Source of the DNA: Neurospora tetraspora
Lineage: Eukaryota > Ascomycota > Sordariomycetes > Sordariales > Sordariaceae
Assembly: GCF_033439725.1 (NCBI RefSeq)
Contig: NW_026944385.1
Location: 3,629,001-3,693,000 of the forward strand
Length of the DNA: 64,000 nt
Direction: 5' to 3'
The notes under the pieces are model-generated. The model had not been told where the DNA came from. It saw nothing but the letters and a program-made list of their open reading frames with translations, and made no database searches. Made by a program: the position numbers and the translations under genes. Positions 12,851-23,686 of this stretch are shown here, piece by piece (within the stretch, counting starts at the first letter, position 1; each line of letters starts with the position of its first letter).

Positions 12851-15339
12851 ATGGATCCATTATCGTTCACGGCTAGCCTCATTGCTATAGTAGGCCTAGC
12901 GGGAGAAGTCGCAAAGACCTGCAAAAGCTACATCAACGGCATCAAGAACCATCCGCGTGAAATCCGGCTGATTTACATCAAAGTCACCTCACTCGCTTCG
13001 ATCTTGGATGGGTTGACGGTACTGCACGAAGACGACTACGAAGACGCAAAAATTCTCAGGCAACTAAAAGGACCCGATGGACCGATACAAAAATGCCAGG
13101 AAACGATCCGCGAGTTATCCGATCTTGTACACCTGAACTCGGCCTCTGCCACATCTGGGGGCAGCGGCACGAAGAGAAGACGTCTGATGTCGAAACTACC
13201 AACTCTGGAACAACTGGCGTGGCCATTCAGAAAAGACGACGCAGTATCATTATTGAAGAGGATCGCGACACACAAACACACTATCAGTGCAGCTCTCACT
13301 GCATCCCTGCAGTAGGTATACCCCCATGGATGCACGTTTACTCAAAGGCTAACTCCACGCAAAGTTCTGAAGTTCGGTCAATCAAAGCAAAGCTGGATCA
13401 AGCAGAGAAGGACAGACTACACGCTTGGCTTGTCCAGATCAACCCTTCTTCGAACCACAACACCGCAAACAGCCTCTATGAGGAGGGAACCGGTGACTGG
13501 ATCTTCCGCTCTCAAGAGTGGAACCGCTGGGTAAATAAACAGTCCAAGGAACGGTCTCTTTGGATACACGGCATCCCCGGGGCAGGGAAGACCATCCTTG
13601 CCTCTCATGTCATCGAGCAACTCATCAATACCAAATGCTCGGGCAACGTGGTACTCGTCTACTATTACTGCTATCACGGCCACAACCGTGATGAAACCTT
13701 TTCATTCCTCCGATGGCTTGTCAGCCAACTCTGTCGGAAGACTGATACGGTCTCGAGTTTGACGTACGATATTTACCGAAGCGGCCAAGATCCGGACATA
13801 ACCAAACTCCTCGCAGCACTTCACGCACAGCTTGACGGTTTGGACACGGTATATGTCGCGGTCGATGCCTTGGATGAAAGCCAGAGGCCGAGACATACAT
13901 TCCTGGGTGTTCTCCGTACTCTGGCTACCGATCCGCGATTCCAGAAGATCCGACTCTTGACCACCAGCCGTGAATACGCCGACATCGAGCGGGTCATGGC
14001 TCCCAGCTCCCTTTCCGTACCTACTTCACATGAGGAGGTGGAGAAGGATATTCGAGTCTTTGTCGAAAGAAGCATCAGTCGAAGCGACAGTTTCAAGCAT
14101 TGGCCCGACGATCTGAAGCTTGAGGTGGTTGATGCACTTGTCAAGGGAGCAAAAGGCATGTTTCGTTGGGCGGTCTGCCAGCTGGATATTCTTCGTCGTC
14201 TCAGCTGCGCAACATACGAAGACGTCAGGCAAACGATCAAAACTCTCCCCAAGGACTTGGACGAAACCTACATGAGGATCTTGAACCTTATCCCCCCAGA
14301 TGATCTCGAACTTGTCCGATTCACCATCCATTGGATCATCTACACGGAAAATCTGGTCGGATGGCATGTCAGGATGAATGATGTTTCCGAAGTCGTGAGC
14401 TTCTATGTGTTGCATCGTTATGGATCCTCAGAACGGGCCAACCAAATCTCTATCCCTTGTAACCTCGACAAGCTTAAAGATTGCTGTGGTTGCCTTGTTT
14501 CGTTCGTTGGCGATCAACAGGACGAAGAGAATCCTGTCTGCAAACTCTCCCACTACACCATCAAAGAGTTCCTGAAATCCAGTCGATTCAAGCCGACAGA
14601 TCAGCTTATGTGTCTTGACCTTGCAACAATGAAGACTTACCTGCCCAATGTTATTCTCCAAATGACCATTGATCGCGATGGACGCGATGCTCAGGGCCGT
14701 AAAGAACTCTTCGGTTTTTTGGTCTTTGTGAGAACCCTCTTGCTCGATGAAGAGTTCTTGGATCACAAACTGGTATTTTCTGCTTTCCTGATTGATATGC
14801 CACCAAAGGGAAAGTACAACTGTGGTGATAGAAGATTTCATGCCATGTGGGCTCTTTATGCAATTGAGTGGGTTGGGGATAGGCCGGCAGACGAAATCAT
14901 TGTCTTGCTTCGTTTGTTAGCCATGGACGCCCCCCAAATCTCCCGAAATCTGCTGGTAACTGCTGGCAGTCACCTTCTTTGCTCATCCTTGAGCTTGATA
15001 TGGTACGACTTTCACGTGTACGGCAGCTTAACGGACCCGATCAAAATGACATTTGAGGGCAATGTTGTTGAGTTTCTAGCGGCCTTTTTCTTCACTTCAC
15101 CCCATGCACTGTTGTTTCTACTGGAAAACTACTACCACGACTTTGCGCACTCCGTGGACTTGAATGAAATCCTGCGATCATTTCAAAATGTTCGCCGAGA
15201 TCTCGACTTCTTGGATGCAGAATTCCGTAGGGAGGACGATCATGAAATCTGTGCGAAAGTGGCGCAGAAGCTTCACGATCTGGGCGCGGTTGTGATGGAT
15301 AAGTATACAGAGTCAGACACGGAGTCTAACGCCGGGTGA
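12851..15339 (+). CDS. NACHT-domain NLR-like (STAND) protein
   Basis: Two exons, 12851-13311 and 13365-15339, give 811 residues. The 53-bp intron has donor GTAGGT, a GGCTAAC branch site and a CAAAG acceptor. The N-terminus (MDPLSFTASLIAIVGLAGEV) is the helical opening common to fungal NLR and heterokaryon-incompatibility proteins. The NACHT NTPase follows: a P-loop GIPGAGKT near residue 222, a Walker B-like VYVAVDALDES near 317, and a sensor-like region LLTTSREYADI. After the NACHT module I see no ankyrin, WD40 or TPR repeats, and no HET or effector enzyme domain at the N-terminus. The C-terminal 350 residues are unassigned. In fungi such proteins act in allorecognition and innate-immunity-like cell death. 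That role here is inference from family membership. Confidence 0.85.
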
Positions 15340-15567
15340 ACGACAAAGCCGATGGTAGAACCAGGCGCAGAGTCTCATGACCGGCCGAAGAGGTGGCTTG
15401 ATGTTGTTTTGAGAATTGAGAGTAAAGAGGTAATTGGGTCATAAGCCGCCGGTCAAAAAGTACTGTCCCTTTCCTACTGTGTATAGCGCGACACACCAAG
15501 AGGCTGGTCGATATGAGACACAAAACATGAACAGAATATGTCCGTCAAACACCTCAAGAATCTTTCT

Positions 15568-17877
15568 TCACTTCTCCACATCCTGCTTATTCCTTCGCAC
15601 TGGTACTTCATCCGCTGACGTTGGCTTTTTCTCGTCCGAACCGCCGTTACTACCAGCTGAGCCGCGATCCGAACGGACCGTAGAGTCATTCAACGGGCGA
15701 CCAACAGCGTCGTGCGTGGCATCCCACTCAGCCAACTTAGCAACCGGCACCTTGACAAGCTTGTGACTCTGCGCACCATCCTCAAGTCGCAGAACCTCCT
15801 GGCGAATGCGATAGCCACGCAGCTTCGGGATCACGGAGATCCAGAGATAGTAGTAGATGGCGCATGCGATTAAGCTGGTAACCTTTTCAGTTGACCACTC
15901 CTTTTCTGCAAACCACAGCGGCTTTTCAAGACAAAGAAACCGAAAAAATAGGACTTACATTCCGATACCTGTGACCACATAGGTCCCGTACCAAAAGCTG
16001 ACATCTCCCGCGTATGCTCCTCCTGCGGGCGGATACCACGGCATGACGACCAGGTACAGCTGCACCAAGATGTTGAACACGACCACGAGGTCCCAGGCTT
16101 TGAACTCTGGGCGGGGAAGATTCAACCGAGAACGTCGGTACCGGATGACATACAAGCCGATACCCATAATCAGCTGAAAGAAAGCCGAAGGCAGTACTTG
16201 GAGATCGGTGATGAAGTTGAAGGCGTCACCGGCGGGAGGAGCAAGGATCATGAGGGTTGTCAACGCCCATTTGACGAAGTATGGCCCAAGCGGAGTGCCA
16301 AAAGGACGGGTGGAAGCCCAGAAACGTGGGAAGGGAAGCACGCCTTGCCTGTTGTCACGGAGGACCATGTGTCAGCAATCACCAAAAAACGTGAGGAACA
16401 ACAGATCCTTTGAGACTCACCTGCCACACTCCCTAATCAGCCTCGACGACCCAATCAACACAGCAATCAAATTCCCAAACGAGCTCAACGCAATCAAAAA
16501 GTTTAGCCCCCTCACCGCACCGCTCGACCCAAACACCTTGGTAAAGAACAGACTAGCAGCAATCTGCTGACTCTTCACCAGCTCCTCCTTCGGCACCGCC
16601 GCAAAGTACGCCACGTTCGCCAGGATGTACAGCACCGCGACGATGAGCAGCGCAACGAAGCCGTTCCTTCGGATCTGCTTGACGGGGCTCCGGACCTCGT
16701 TGACCACGTTGAAGGCGTTCTCGAACCCGGCGTACGAGAAGATTATCTTGTACAGCGCGTTGGTGACGCCGTAGGGCGTTGCTTGACCGGAGAAGGCATC
16801 GCGGAAGTTGACACGGGGGTCGGGGATCCGGCTGGTGGAGACGTGCCCGCCTAGCACGACGAGACCGGTTATGGAGACGAAGATGAGGGTGAGGACTTTG
16901 ATTATGCCGATGCCGTTGGCGAGGAGGTAGGAGAGGCGGGTGTGGAAGGAGACGACTGGGAAAGGAGCAGGATCAAATTCGGTCAGTAAAGAGAGAGTGG
17001 CGTCAATGGGCCAGCGCGGAAACGGGGAAGAGACGGGACATACACAAAGCGGCGATGGTGTAGCCGGCTACAGCTACGCCTTTGAGTTCCCAAGCTGTTG
17101 GAGAGTGGCCGTTTATCCTGAACAGGTACTGGGCAAGAACTGCGTGCCGTTCACGCCAGTCAGTCCAACCATTTCTTCCCTACCTCTACCGTATCAGGCA
17201 AGGAACAACCAGAACACTTACCAATAGCATTACTGCTACTAAACGACAGCGCAACCGACTGAAACGCAAACGCCGTCGGGAACAGCCATCTGGGTCTCGG
17301 GTACGCCTGTTCCAGATACACCACCTCCGACCCCGATCGGTTCGGGAAGTACGCCGCATACTCAAGATACACCGAGAGATTCGCAACCGACGTCAGGAAG
17401 CCGAGAGCCCAGAAGACCATGGACAGGCCCACGGATCCGGTACCTCGGAGAATGTTGGAAGCTGTATAACCGTTGCCCCCCAAAACAAGAGCGAGAAGGA
17501 CGCAATTAACACCAGCCCATGATTGTACGGACAGAAAAAGAATAAGATGATGATGCGGCAGGTGAAGGGAGGGGCTGCTCACGAGTCGAATACACGCCCG
17601 TACCAATCATCTTGCCGATGTTCAGCATGATGATGGACAATGGGCCGACGGAGTATCCCAGGGGGGAGTTGACCTCGACCGGCGCGCCCGTGGCTTCTTG
17701 GTAGGCTGTCGGGGAGTCGTTGCCGCCTTTTTCGACGGTGTATTGGAGACTGCCGTCGCTGACGGTGCCACCATCGCCGTCGAAGGACCCATTGGATCGA
17801 TAGTAGTGGGATTCGCTGTTGGCAAGATTCTGATCGCCTTGCCGGCGAGTGAATGGTCGTCGCCAGTTGAAGGACAT
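15568..17877 (-). CDS. Methionine permease, MUP1-type (APC superfamily)
   Basis: Six exons, complement(15568-15874, 15959-16348, 16421-16955, 17044-17139, 17222-17461, 17583-17877), join in frame to 620 residues. Introns are 121, 82, 88, 72 and 84 bp with GT...AG ends and mostly recognisable branch sites. The cytosolic N-terminus of about 75 residues is followed by the family hallmark in helix 1 (IMLNIGKMIGTGVYST, then P at the splice junction). Later come LRGTGSVGLSMVFW, YPRPRWLFPTAFAFQ, the helix-6 region IIFSYAGFENAFNVVNEV, and about 12 membrane segments. The Ser/Lys-rich tail from about residue 550 is cytosolic. MUP1-type carriers import L-methionine by proton symport at the plasma membrane. 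The neighbouring TauD-like gene and the CYS-3-like site upstream fit sulfur-regulated uptake. Substrate specificity is inferred from family resemblance. Confidence 0.88.
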
Positions 17878-18468
17878 TGGGGTGTCTGGATGTGTACTAT
17901 ATTGGAACAAGTGCAGAGAAAGACTTGGGGGCGGTGTTGTGTTACGGGAAGATAAGGAAGATAAAACGGGAAACCTGTTGCTATTTTCGAAAGGCAACAT
18001 CAGATCGATCATCACGATCATATATGAATCCCGGCACTTCCAACAATCCATTCCTTGCTTCTTCTTCTCACCCCACGCTCTAGATCCCCTTCACACGCCT
18101 TCTCTTCCCCAAGCATTCTCGAGGCGTCGAGTGGTGATGGTCGAGTGTCTTCGCTCGTGATAGCTGGTTGATATTGCATTTACCTTGGCGGCCGCTTGTA
18201 TGGACTGTATGGACGGCAATATCGACTGCAATTATTGCATCACACATCTAGCGTGTCTCACGCGGCTCACGCCTGCCAGACGAGGAAGGTCAGCACCTGC
18301 AGAGTCGCAGTGAGAGACATGGCCAAGGATAGCGGCCGACAGCCAAAGGTGGTAGAGGCAACGCTCGTCATCTTGCCTCATCGCTCCACCATTGGCATGT
18401 TATTGGTGTCGTTGCAGCACGCTAAGCTCTCGTTGATCGTCGTGCTTTGGAGATAGGGGTTCGAATTG
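17878..18468. other. Promoter region of the methionine permease
   Basis: No gene is supported in this stretch. It contains the proximal promoter and 5' leader of the permease, including CT-rich leader sequence around 18040-18110. Confidence 0.5.
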
Positions 18469-18478
18469 ATGGTACCAT
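18469..18478. promoter_or_regulatory. Candidate CYS-3 (bZIP sulfur regulator) binding site
   Basis: The 10-bp palindrome ATGGTACCAT fits the Neurospora CYS-3 consensus ATGRYRYCAT at every position. It lies about 590 bp upstream of the methionine permease start, inside the permease-TauD interval. CYS-3 activates sulfur-scavenging genes when sulfur is limiting. Binding here is inference. A 9-of-10 match, ATGTCGCCAT, lies near 20659 upstream of the TauD-like gene. Confidence 0.5.
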
Positions 18479-18538
18479 CATGGTGCAAATGGTGCTATAG
18501 GAGCAGGAAGCTAGGATAAAAGAAAAAAAAAGAGAAAA

Positions 18539-18600
18539 TGTGGCCCGCACCGGACTCGAACCGGCAACTTCCAGTTTACTTGGTAACAGCTCACGAAGAG
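18539..18600 (-). other. tRNA-like 3' half (T arm and acceptor strand), not a complete tRNA
   Basis: On the minus strand a perfect box B (GGTTCGAGTCC) sits in a T arm GCCGG/CCGGT, followed by GCGGGCC and A, then a T-rich run that could terminate polymerase III. I could not find the matching 5' acceptor strand (GGCCCGC) or an anticodon arm with U33 upstream. It may be a tRNA fragment, or a tRNA with an unusual intron that I failed to fold. Isotype is not assigned. Confidence 0.35.
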
Positions 18601-19008
18601 CTCTCTCGCATTACTCCCGGATGTGCCAACGAACCACGGGAGATGCCGCTGGTAAGTTGTGTTATTTACCCTAGTGGTAGTAAAGATGGGATGAAAGGAT
18701 CAAAGGGCCCCCACGTTTTGGAAACAGTGTGGCTTGATGGTGACATTAAAGGCGAGTTTGTTCGTCTTCAGGTGCAAAAGCCACATGTGCTTGTGCACTT
18801 CCACGATGTACAAGGCATAGCCCGCACGTTTAGCAACAATCCAATCCTCGTAGTTGAAGAGTTCGGCTCGAAGAATCTCGTGCCACTCAGGGATCTCGTT
18901 ACATCACACACACACCCCAACTACCGCTAGGTACTTAACCAGGGCATCCAACTCACCTATAGATGTAGCTACACTCATGATCAACGCATCTCAACCTCCA
19001 GTCCCCCA
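18601..19008. other. Intergenic DNA, nothing further supported
   Basis: This covers the 3' flank of the TauD-like gene and the distal promoter of the permease. Short frames here show no motif. Confidence 0.45.
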
Positions 19009-20387
19009 TCAATACCCTCCCCCACCCTGCGTCCCCACGCTCTCCCCCCTACTCGCGCTCCTAATCCTCGGCTCAAGCGGAAACACCTCCTTCTCCGGGC
19101 TCACACCTCCATACACGCGCTCCCACCGTTCCCTCAACACCTCCGGCGTCTCCCACGCATGCTCCGGATCTCTCAACCACAACCTAACCAAATGCCTCTG
19201 CTTCTCCCCGTCCTCCTCCGGGTCATCCCTAAACCCGGCCCTAGCATGGAACACACTCAAATTATTAACAAACTGCACATCCCCCTTTCTAAAATCCAGT
19301 GCAACCGCGTACTTCTCCGCAGTAAAATGCAGCGCATCCAACGCCTCCGCCTGCGCCTCCGTAATGGGCGGGATATCCGCCGAGCGCGGCAAGCCCCAGT
19401 ACCCCGTGAAGGTGCGGCGGGCGTATTGGATGATGAGCCGTTCCGGCTTTTCCGCCTTGCCCTCGGTACTAGAAGACCCAGAAGCAGCAGGCTGGTAGTG
19501 CAACAACGGCCTAACACTAAACTTCCTCCCCTCCTTCCCAAACTCATCCGCCACCCACTTATCCTCCGCCAGCGTGCGAATCAGATCCGGTCGAGTAGCC
19601 GCCAGCTCGTTGTACACCTGCCAACTACTAGACAGGTAACTCTGCCCGCCCTCGGCCGCCTCGCCAAGACAAAAAAGGGCGACGATGTCGCCTGCGTCCG
19701 TGTGGAAGACTTGTTTCTCGGTGGTGTAGGCGGGCGCGCCGATTTTGTTGATGTCCGAGACGGTGGGGGTCAGGTCTTTGATGTGTGCGAGGACTACGTC
19801 GGCTGGCTGGCCCAAGTGTGTGTTGTCTTGTCGTCCGCGGAGGGGGGCGACGTGCGAGGAGAGGCCGGCGTAGATGATGATGTTTTCCTCGCGCGTGTGG
19901 GCGGTGACGGGGAGGCCGCGGAGGACTTTGAAGCCGTGGCCGTGGTGGAGCTCGTGGGAGAGGGAGCGGAGGGTGTGGTGGAGGTGGGGGAGGGGGAAGG
20001 TTTCTTGGGTGATGTAGCCTAGGGGTTTGTTGAGGCCTGTGGTGGGTGAAGGTTAGTTGATGGGATGCTCAAGGACTGATGGGGAGAACAAGTTCTTGGG
20101 GGCTGGCTGGATGTACTCTTGAAATGACGAAGTGCGGACTCGATTTCGTTGATGTCCTCTTCTGTCAGTCTGTAGTTCCAGTCGTAAGTCTCGGCAAGGT
20201 TGTTGCCGTCCCACACCAGGTCCGAGTCTAGTCTTTGGGGGAAACCAGGCGGGAGAGACTGCTCGAGTTTTTCGGTTTCCCGTCGTCTTTTGACTCTTTC
20301 GAGGTACTTGTCATGGTCAGGAGTGTACCCAATATCTGGTTGTCCGACTGGGCCAGGGGCCGAAACTTGGACCGCTGCCGTGGCCAT
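19009..20387 (-). CDS. TauD/TfdA-type Fe(II)/2-oxoglutarate dioxygenase
   Basis: Two exons, complement(19009-20036, 20117-20387), give 432 residues. The 80-bp intron has donor GTACAT, branch CAACTAAC and acceptor CACAG. The family hydroxylates a sulfonate or similar substrate using 2-oxoglutarate and O2, releasing sulfite or aldehyde. The iron-binding triad is visible: His202 and Asp204 in VFHTDAGD, and the distal histidine near 354 in SVFHARAGF. The RLWLRDPEHAW stretch after it carries the 2-oxoglutarate-binding arginine. The N-terminus (YTPDHDKYLERVKRRRETEKL...GFP) is typical of fungal members. Its neighbour encodes a methionine permease, so sulfur acquisition from sulfonates such as taurine is a reasonable guess. 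Substrate is not shown by the sequence, and related proteins act on other carboxylates. Confidence 0.88.
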
Positions 20388-20954
20388 GCTGCTTTGACTG
20401 GAGGCTTGATCCGGAGAAGTTGAGATGTTGGAGCCGTTTGAAGCGGCTTTGCTTGGGAGCTTTGGGGGTGTCGAGCGAGTTTACACTTCGTGCTTCTCAT
20501 CCGCATCTGAGGAGAACATTTGTATTTTTATTATATCGCGGTGAAAAGGTGAATGAAGACCTCATGCTTGTGTTATATGGCGTGATAGTGTGATGGTGGG
20601 TGACTTGCCGCGCGGAGGAGCGGGGGAGTTGCATCTCACCCGCGCAATGCATTTCTCAAATGTCGCCATACCATCTTCGATACCACAAATCGGGGTGTTG
20701 CTTCAAGCGCCAATCATTCTCACTTTACCTCATGGATATCATTGACTGTATATCTTTGGTGTTGGTCAATCTATGGTCGAGTAATTTGAGACACTTCCAA
20801 TTATCCCGGCGAGACAAGGCAAAAGGCATACGAAAGAACTTGTTCAGGCTTAGTATGCAACACCTGAATTAATTTGCAATGGCAAATTGGATAAGCTGAT
20901 GAAGTTGACGACGATTGGCCAATGAAGAAAAAAACGAGAAAAAAAGAACAACTT
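20388..20954. other. Promoter region of the TauD-like gene
   Basis: No gene is supported. A partial CYS-3-like site (ATGTCGCCAT) is near 20659, and A-rich tracts at about 20925-20947 act as T-runs downstream of the minus-strand tRNA-Tyr. Confidence 0.45.
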
Positions 20955-21042
20955 TCCCCTCGACCGGAATCGAGCCGGTGACCTTTCGGTATACAATCTC
21001 GCAATTACAGCCGAACGTGATATCCAACTACACCACAAGGGG
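20955..21042 (-). tRNA. tRNA-Tyr (anticodon GTA) with a 14-nt intron
   Basis: The acceptor stem CCCCTTG pairs with CGAGGGG (one G-U) and is followed by discriminator A. The D region TGGTGTAGTTGG contains box A. Anticodon stem TTCGG/CCGAA closes a loop starting CTGTAA, so positions 34-36 read GTA. The bases between that and the 3' stem form a 14-nt intron just after position 37. T arm ACCGG/CCGGT is perfect. Eukaryotic tRNA-Tyr genes carry an intron at this place, which supports the isotype. T-runs follow on the minus strand. Confidence 0.82.
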
Positions 21043-21571
21043 ATTACTTGTTGCTATTGTTGGATTTTGCGGGCCAGAAGCTGCATCTAAAAACCAAAGT
21101 GGATTTCGTAGATGTGAGGGCTTTTTGCACACAGTACGAACCAGAACGAGAAGGTTTCCGGAAATGGTGGTCCACACGCCGAACTGCTTCTTGCCAGTGG
21201 CAGGTGGGACCCCCATAAAAGCATGGCAGCTGGTTTGAGGCCGTCACGAGATTAAGGGGTAAGTAAACAAAGGATTACAAACTTGCTCCGGCAGAGTATG
21301 GCAGCGATTCACAATGGACAGAGCGTGATGTGTGGGTTATACTGCAGTTTGGATTTGAATGACTAGGAGCATAGGAGACACACCCTAAAAGTTGCTCGTG
21401 CAACCTTTCCTAGTCCACCCCAAGCTCTTGGTCCAGGATAGTGAAGACTTTGGGGTGTTGTGGCGGAAGCTTCATCCCGGAAACAACCCCGAATAAGTGT
21501 TTTGCAGAATCGAAAACAAGGGAAAGGGGGAGAGTTCCCGCTGGCCAGGCGAGAACAAAGATGCCCCCCTG

Positions 21572-21609
<38 letters not shown>

Positions 21610-21921
21610 TGAATGAACATTGAACGGAAATGAAACAAAAGACCAAGAGCTCATCAACCTCCACATTCCCCACCCCTTGCCTGTCTGTTCGGCGACCGGC
21701 GTCCGCCCGCGTCCTTCCGCTCCTTCCCTGACCACCACCACCCGTCCCGTTCCTTCCTTCAGCTCCAGCATCAACCACCTCACTCCACTCACTTTCTCCC
21801 TTGCTCTGGCACCCCAGCCGAGTCCACCAGCGTCAAAGTCCCGCCTCTCTCACAGTCTCCGTCCCCGTCCTCCAATCCCCCATACCTAGTAGACTCCAGA
21901 GCTACCTATCTAGAAGATTCC
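21043..21921. other. Intergenic DNA with a 36-nt poly(A) tract
   Basis: No gene is supported. An uninterrupted run of 36 A lies at 21572-21607. It is flanked by unique sequence with no detectable target duplication, so it is best read as a mononucleotide microsatellite rather than a retroposon tail. Confidence 0.55.
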
Positions 21922-22392
21922 TCAAACCCAATCCCAACTCCCCTGCAACACCCCCGCACTCGTGCTCGCCAGCGCCGAGAAAGCCGCAGGACTTAAATCC
22001 AATCCACCGTACGGGCACCCCGCGCACCGATCAACCAGCGTGACCGTGACGCTCCTGCCGTTGGCATTCACTCTGATCCGGCGGCCGCAGAGCGAGTTGC
22101 GGTTGGGATTGCCGTTGGGCGTGGACGGGTCGAACTGTGCGGCGTTGAGGACCACCACCAGCTGACCGTCATTCGAAGAAATGCCGCAGGCGCCGAGGCC
22201 GGTGTTGTACCAGGTTATGCGGGAGGAGAAGGACCGGGTGGTGAGGTCCTCCGGGGAGGAGGGGGAGGAGGAGGAGGCTTCGGGCTCGCCGATGATGACA
22301 GCACCGGGAGCCGCAGCCGGGGCGGCGGTGGTGAAGCCGATGGGGAGGAGGAAGAGGGAGAGGGTTCTGGTGAGGATGGTTTGGAAGAGCAT
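21922..22392 (-). CDS. Small secreted RlpA-like double-psi beta-barrel protein
   Basis: A single 156-residue frame. A signal peptide (MLFQTILTRTLSLFLLPIGF, cleavage near TTAAPA) is followed by a Pro/Ser-rich spacer. From about residue 57 the double-psi beta-barrel signature runs: ITWYNTGLGACG, then VVVLNAAQFD, NSLCGRRI, SVTVTLVDRCAGC, GLDLSPAAFSALAS and GVLQGSWDW. The conserved Asp of VDRC and paired cysteines are present. Family members include plant-expansin-like, barwin-like and Streptomyces papain-inhibitor-like secreted proteins of fungi. Catalytic activity is not established for this small type; a cell-wall or apoplast function is inference. The length of about 100 residues for the barrel is normal. 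Confidence 0.85.
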   Translation of the reverse strand: MLFQTILTRTLSLFLLPIGFTTAAPAAAPGAVIIGEPEASSSSPSSPEDLTTRSFSSRITWYNTGLGACGISSNDGQLVVVLNAAQFDPSTPNGNPNRNSLCGRRIRVNANGRSVTVTLVDRCAGCPYGGLDLSPAAFSALASTSAGVLQGSWDWV

Positions 22393-23686
22393 TTTGAGTT
22401 TTTGACTGCTTGACTGCTTGAAGGTGGGTTTGGTATGGGCTTGCTGGTGGTCAAGTGGCTCTTCTGGGCTTGAGGAACTGCAGGCTGGACTTGGCTCTGG
22501 AAGTGAGTGCCTGTGTCTGAAGATGGAGTTGAGAGACTCTGGGTGAGGTTATCATGATGGCTTTATACCCATTTTAAGAGCACTTCGACTTCAACTCGTT
22601 GACATTGTCTTTACCTGAGAGAATGTAGTGCAGTGTAGATGTCTTGAGGTTGCAAAGTCCAAGCCACCAAACAGTTCGTCGACGCCGGACGGCACAAGAT
22701 GAGGGGAAGAAGAAAGAGTTGTTCAACCATCATCACCAACGAGCCGCTCAAATATCGACTATTGACTGCGGGTCGAACATTTCCCCGAAGCTTTACATTG
22801 TCTAATAGCACGGCTGAGAGAGGACTCCGGCTAGCTTTGAGCGCCGTTGAGAAGTTGGATATTGAGGAGAGGGGAGTGTTCCGATCACATTCCTTTCCCC
22901 GGATTCGAGAGCAATCCATGCTCGCTCACATGGGTGTTTTGTATGCATCGCCAGAGCTCTTGGACCGCGGCACGGGTAGCCAGCCAGTGCGGGAGGTAGC
23001 TGATAAGCTTAAGTGATGGAACAAAAGCGGAATGTTTGCATCTCGTGCTTTGATCACCAGCACTGTGGACGATGTAAGTTTCCAAGTTACACCAAGATGA
23101 GCGGCAGCAAAGGATGCCTGTTAATCTAAAAGACTTTCCTTTTTGATGGCCATAGTGTGAACGTCTAGAATAACAAGGCGGAATTGGGAGGCCTGCTGCT
23201 CAATCTGTTTGGAGTGTTCATCGAGGAAGAAAAAGGGGGCAAACTATAAGCCATGTGGCTTGAAGTGTATATACAGAGGAGCGGGGAAATTTTCATCAGC
23301 ATCAAGTAATACAGTACCTGACCAGGAGCGGGAACTATCAAAGACTGGACATGATGAGGAGCTTGTGCATGATAGCAGGTAATGTTGGCATCAACCGCCT
23401 TGGTGACTAGAAACTGTAGAGGCAGGAGCAGGTAAGAGCTAGAGAAGAGCAACTAGATGGTGTGGAAGTGTGCCCCAGACCTGATTCACAAATACAATGA
23501 CTGATCATGGTCAACAAACAGGGAAAGTTCCTCTTCGGTGAACAAGTGCGGATCTCTTGATCAGGATTAAGTTGCAAATCTCTCTCATGAAACACACCTC
23601 ATACTACAACCTCACAATCATCACCCAGCCCGCATCAACTCTTCCTTTGTTCAAGGCGCATAGTCCCATGCCCCAGCTTCCATTGC
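22393..23686. other. Intergenic DNA, nothing supported
   Basis: This contains the 5' side of the barrel-protein gene and the 3' side of the aspartic protease. Several short frames exist but none has a motif or signal peptide. Confidence 0.5.

Noticed and set aside
21572-21607. 36-nt poly(A) as the tail of a retroposon
   Set aside because: No target duplication or element body was found upstream; treated as a simple repeat.
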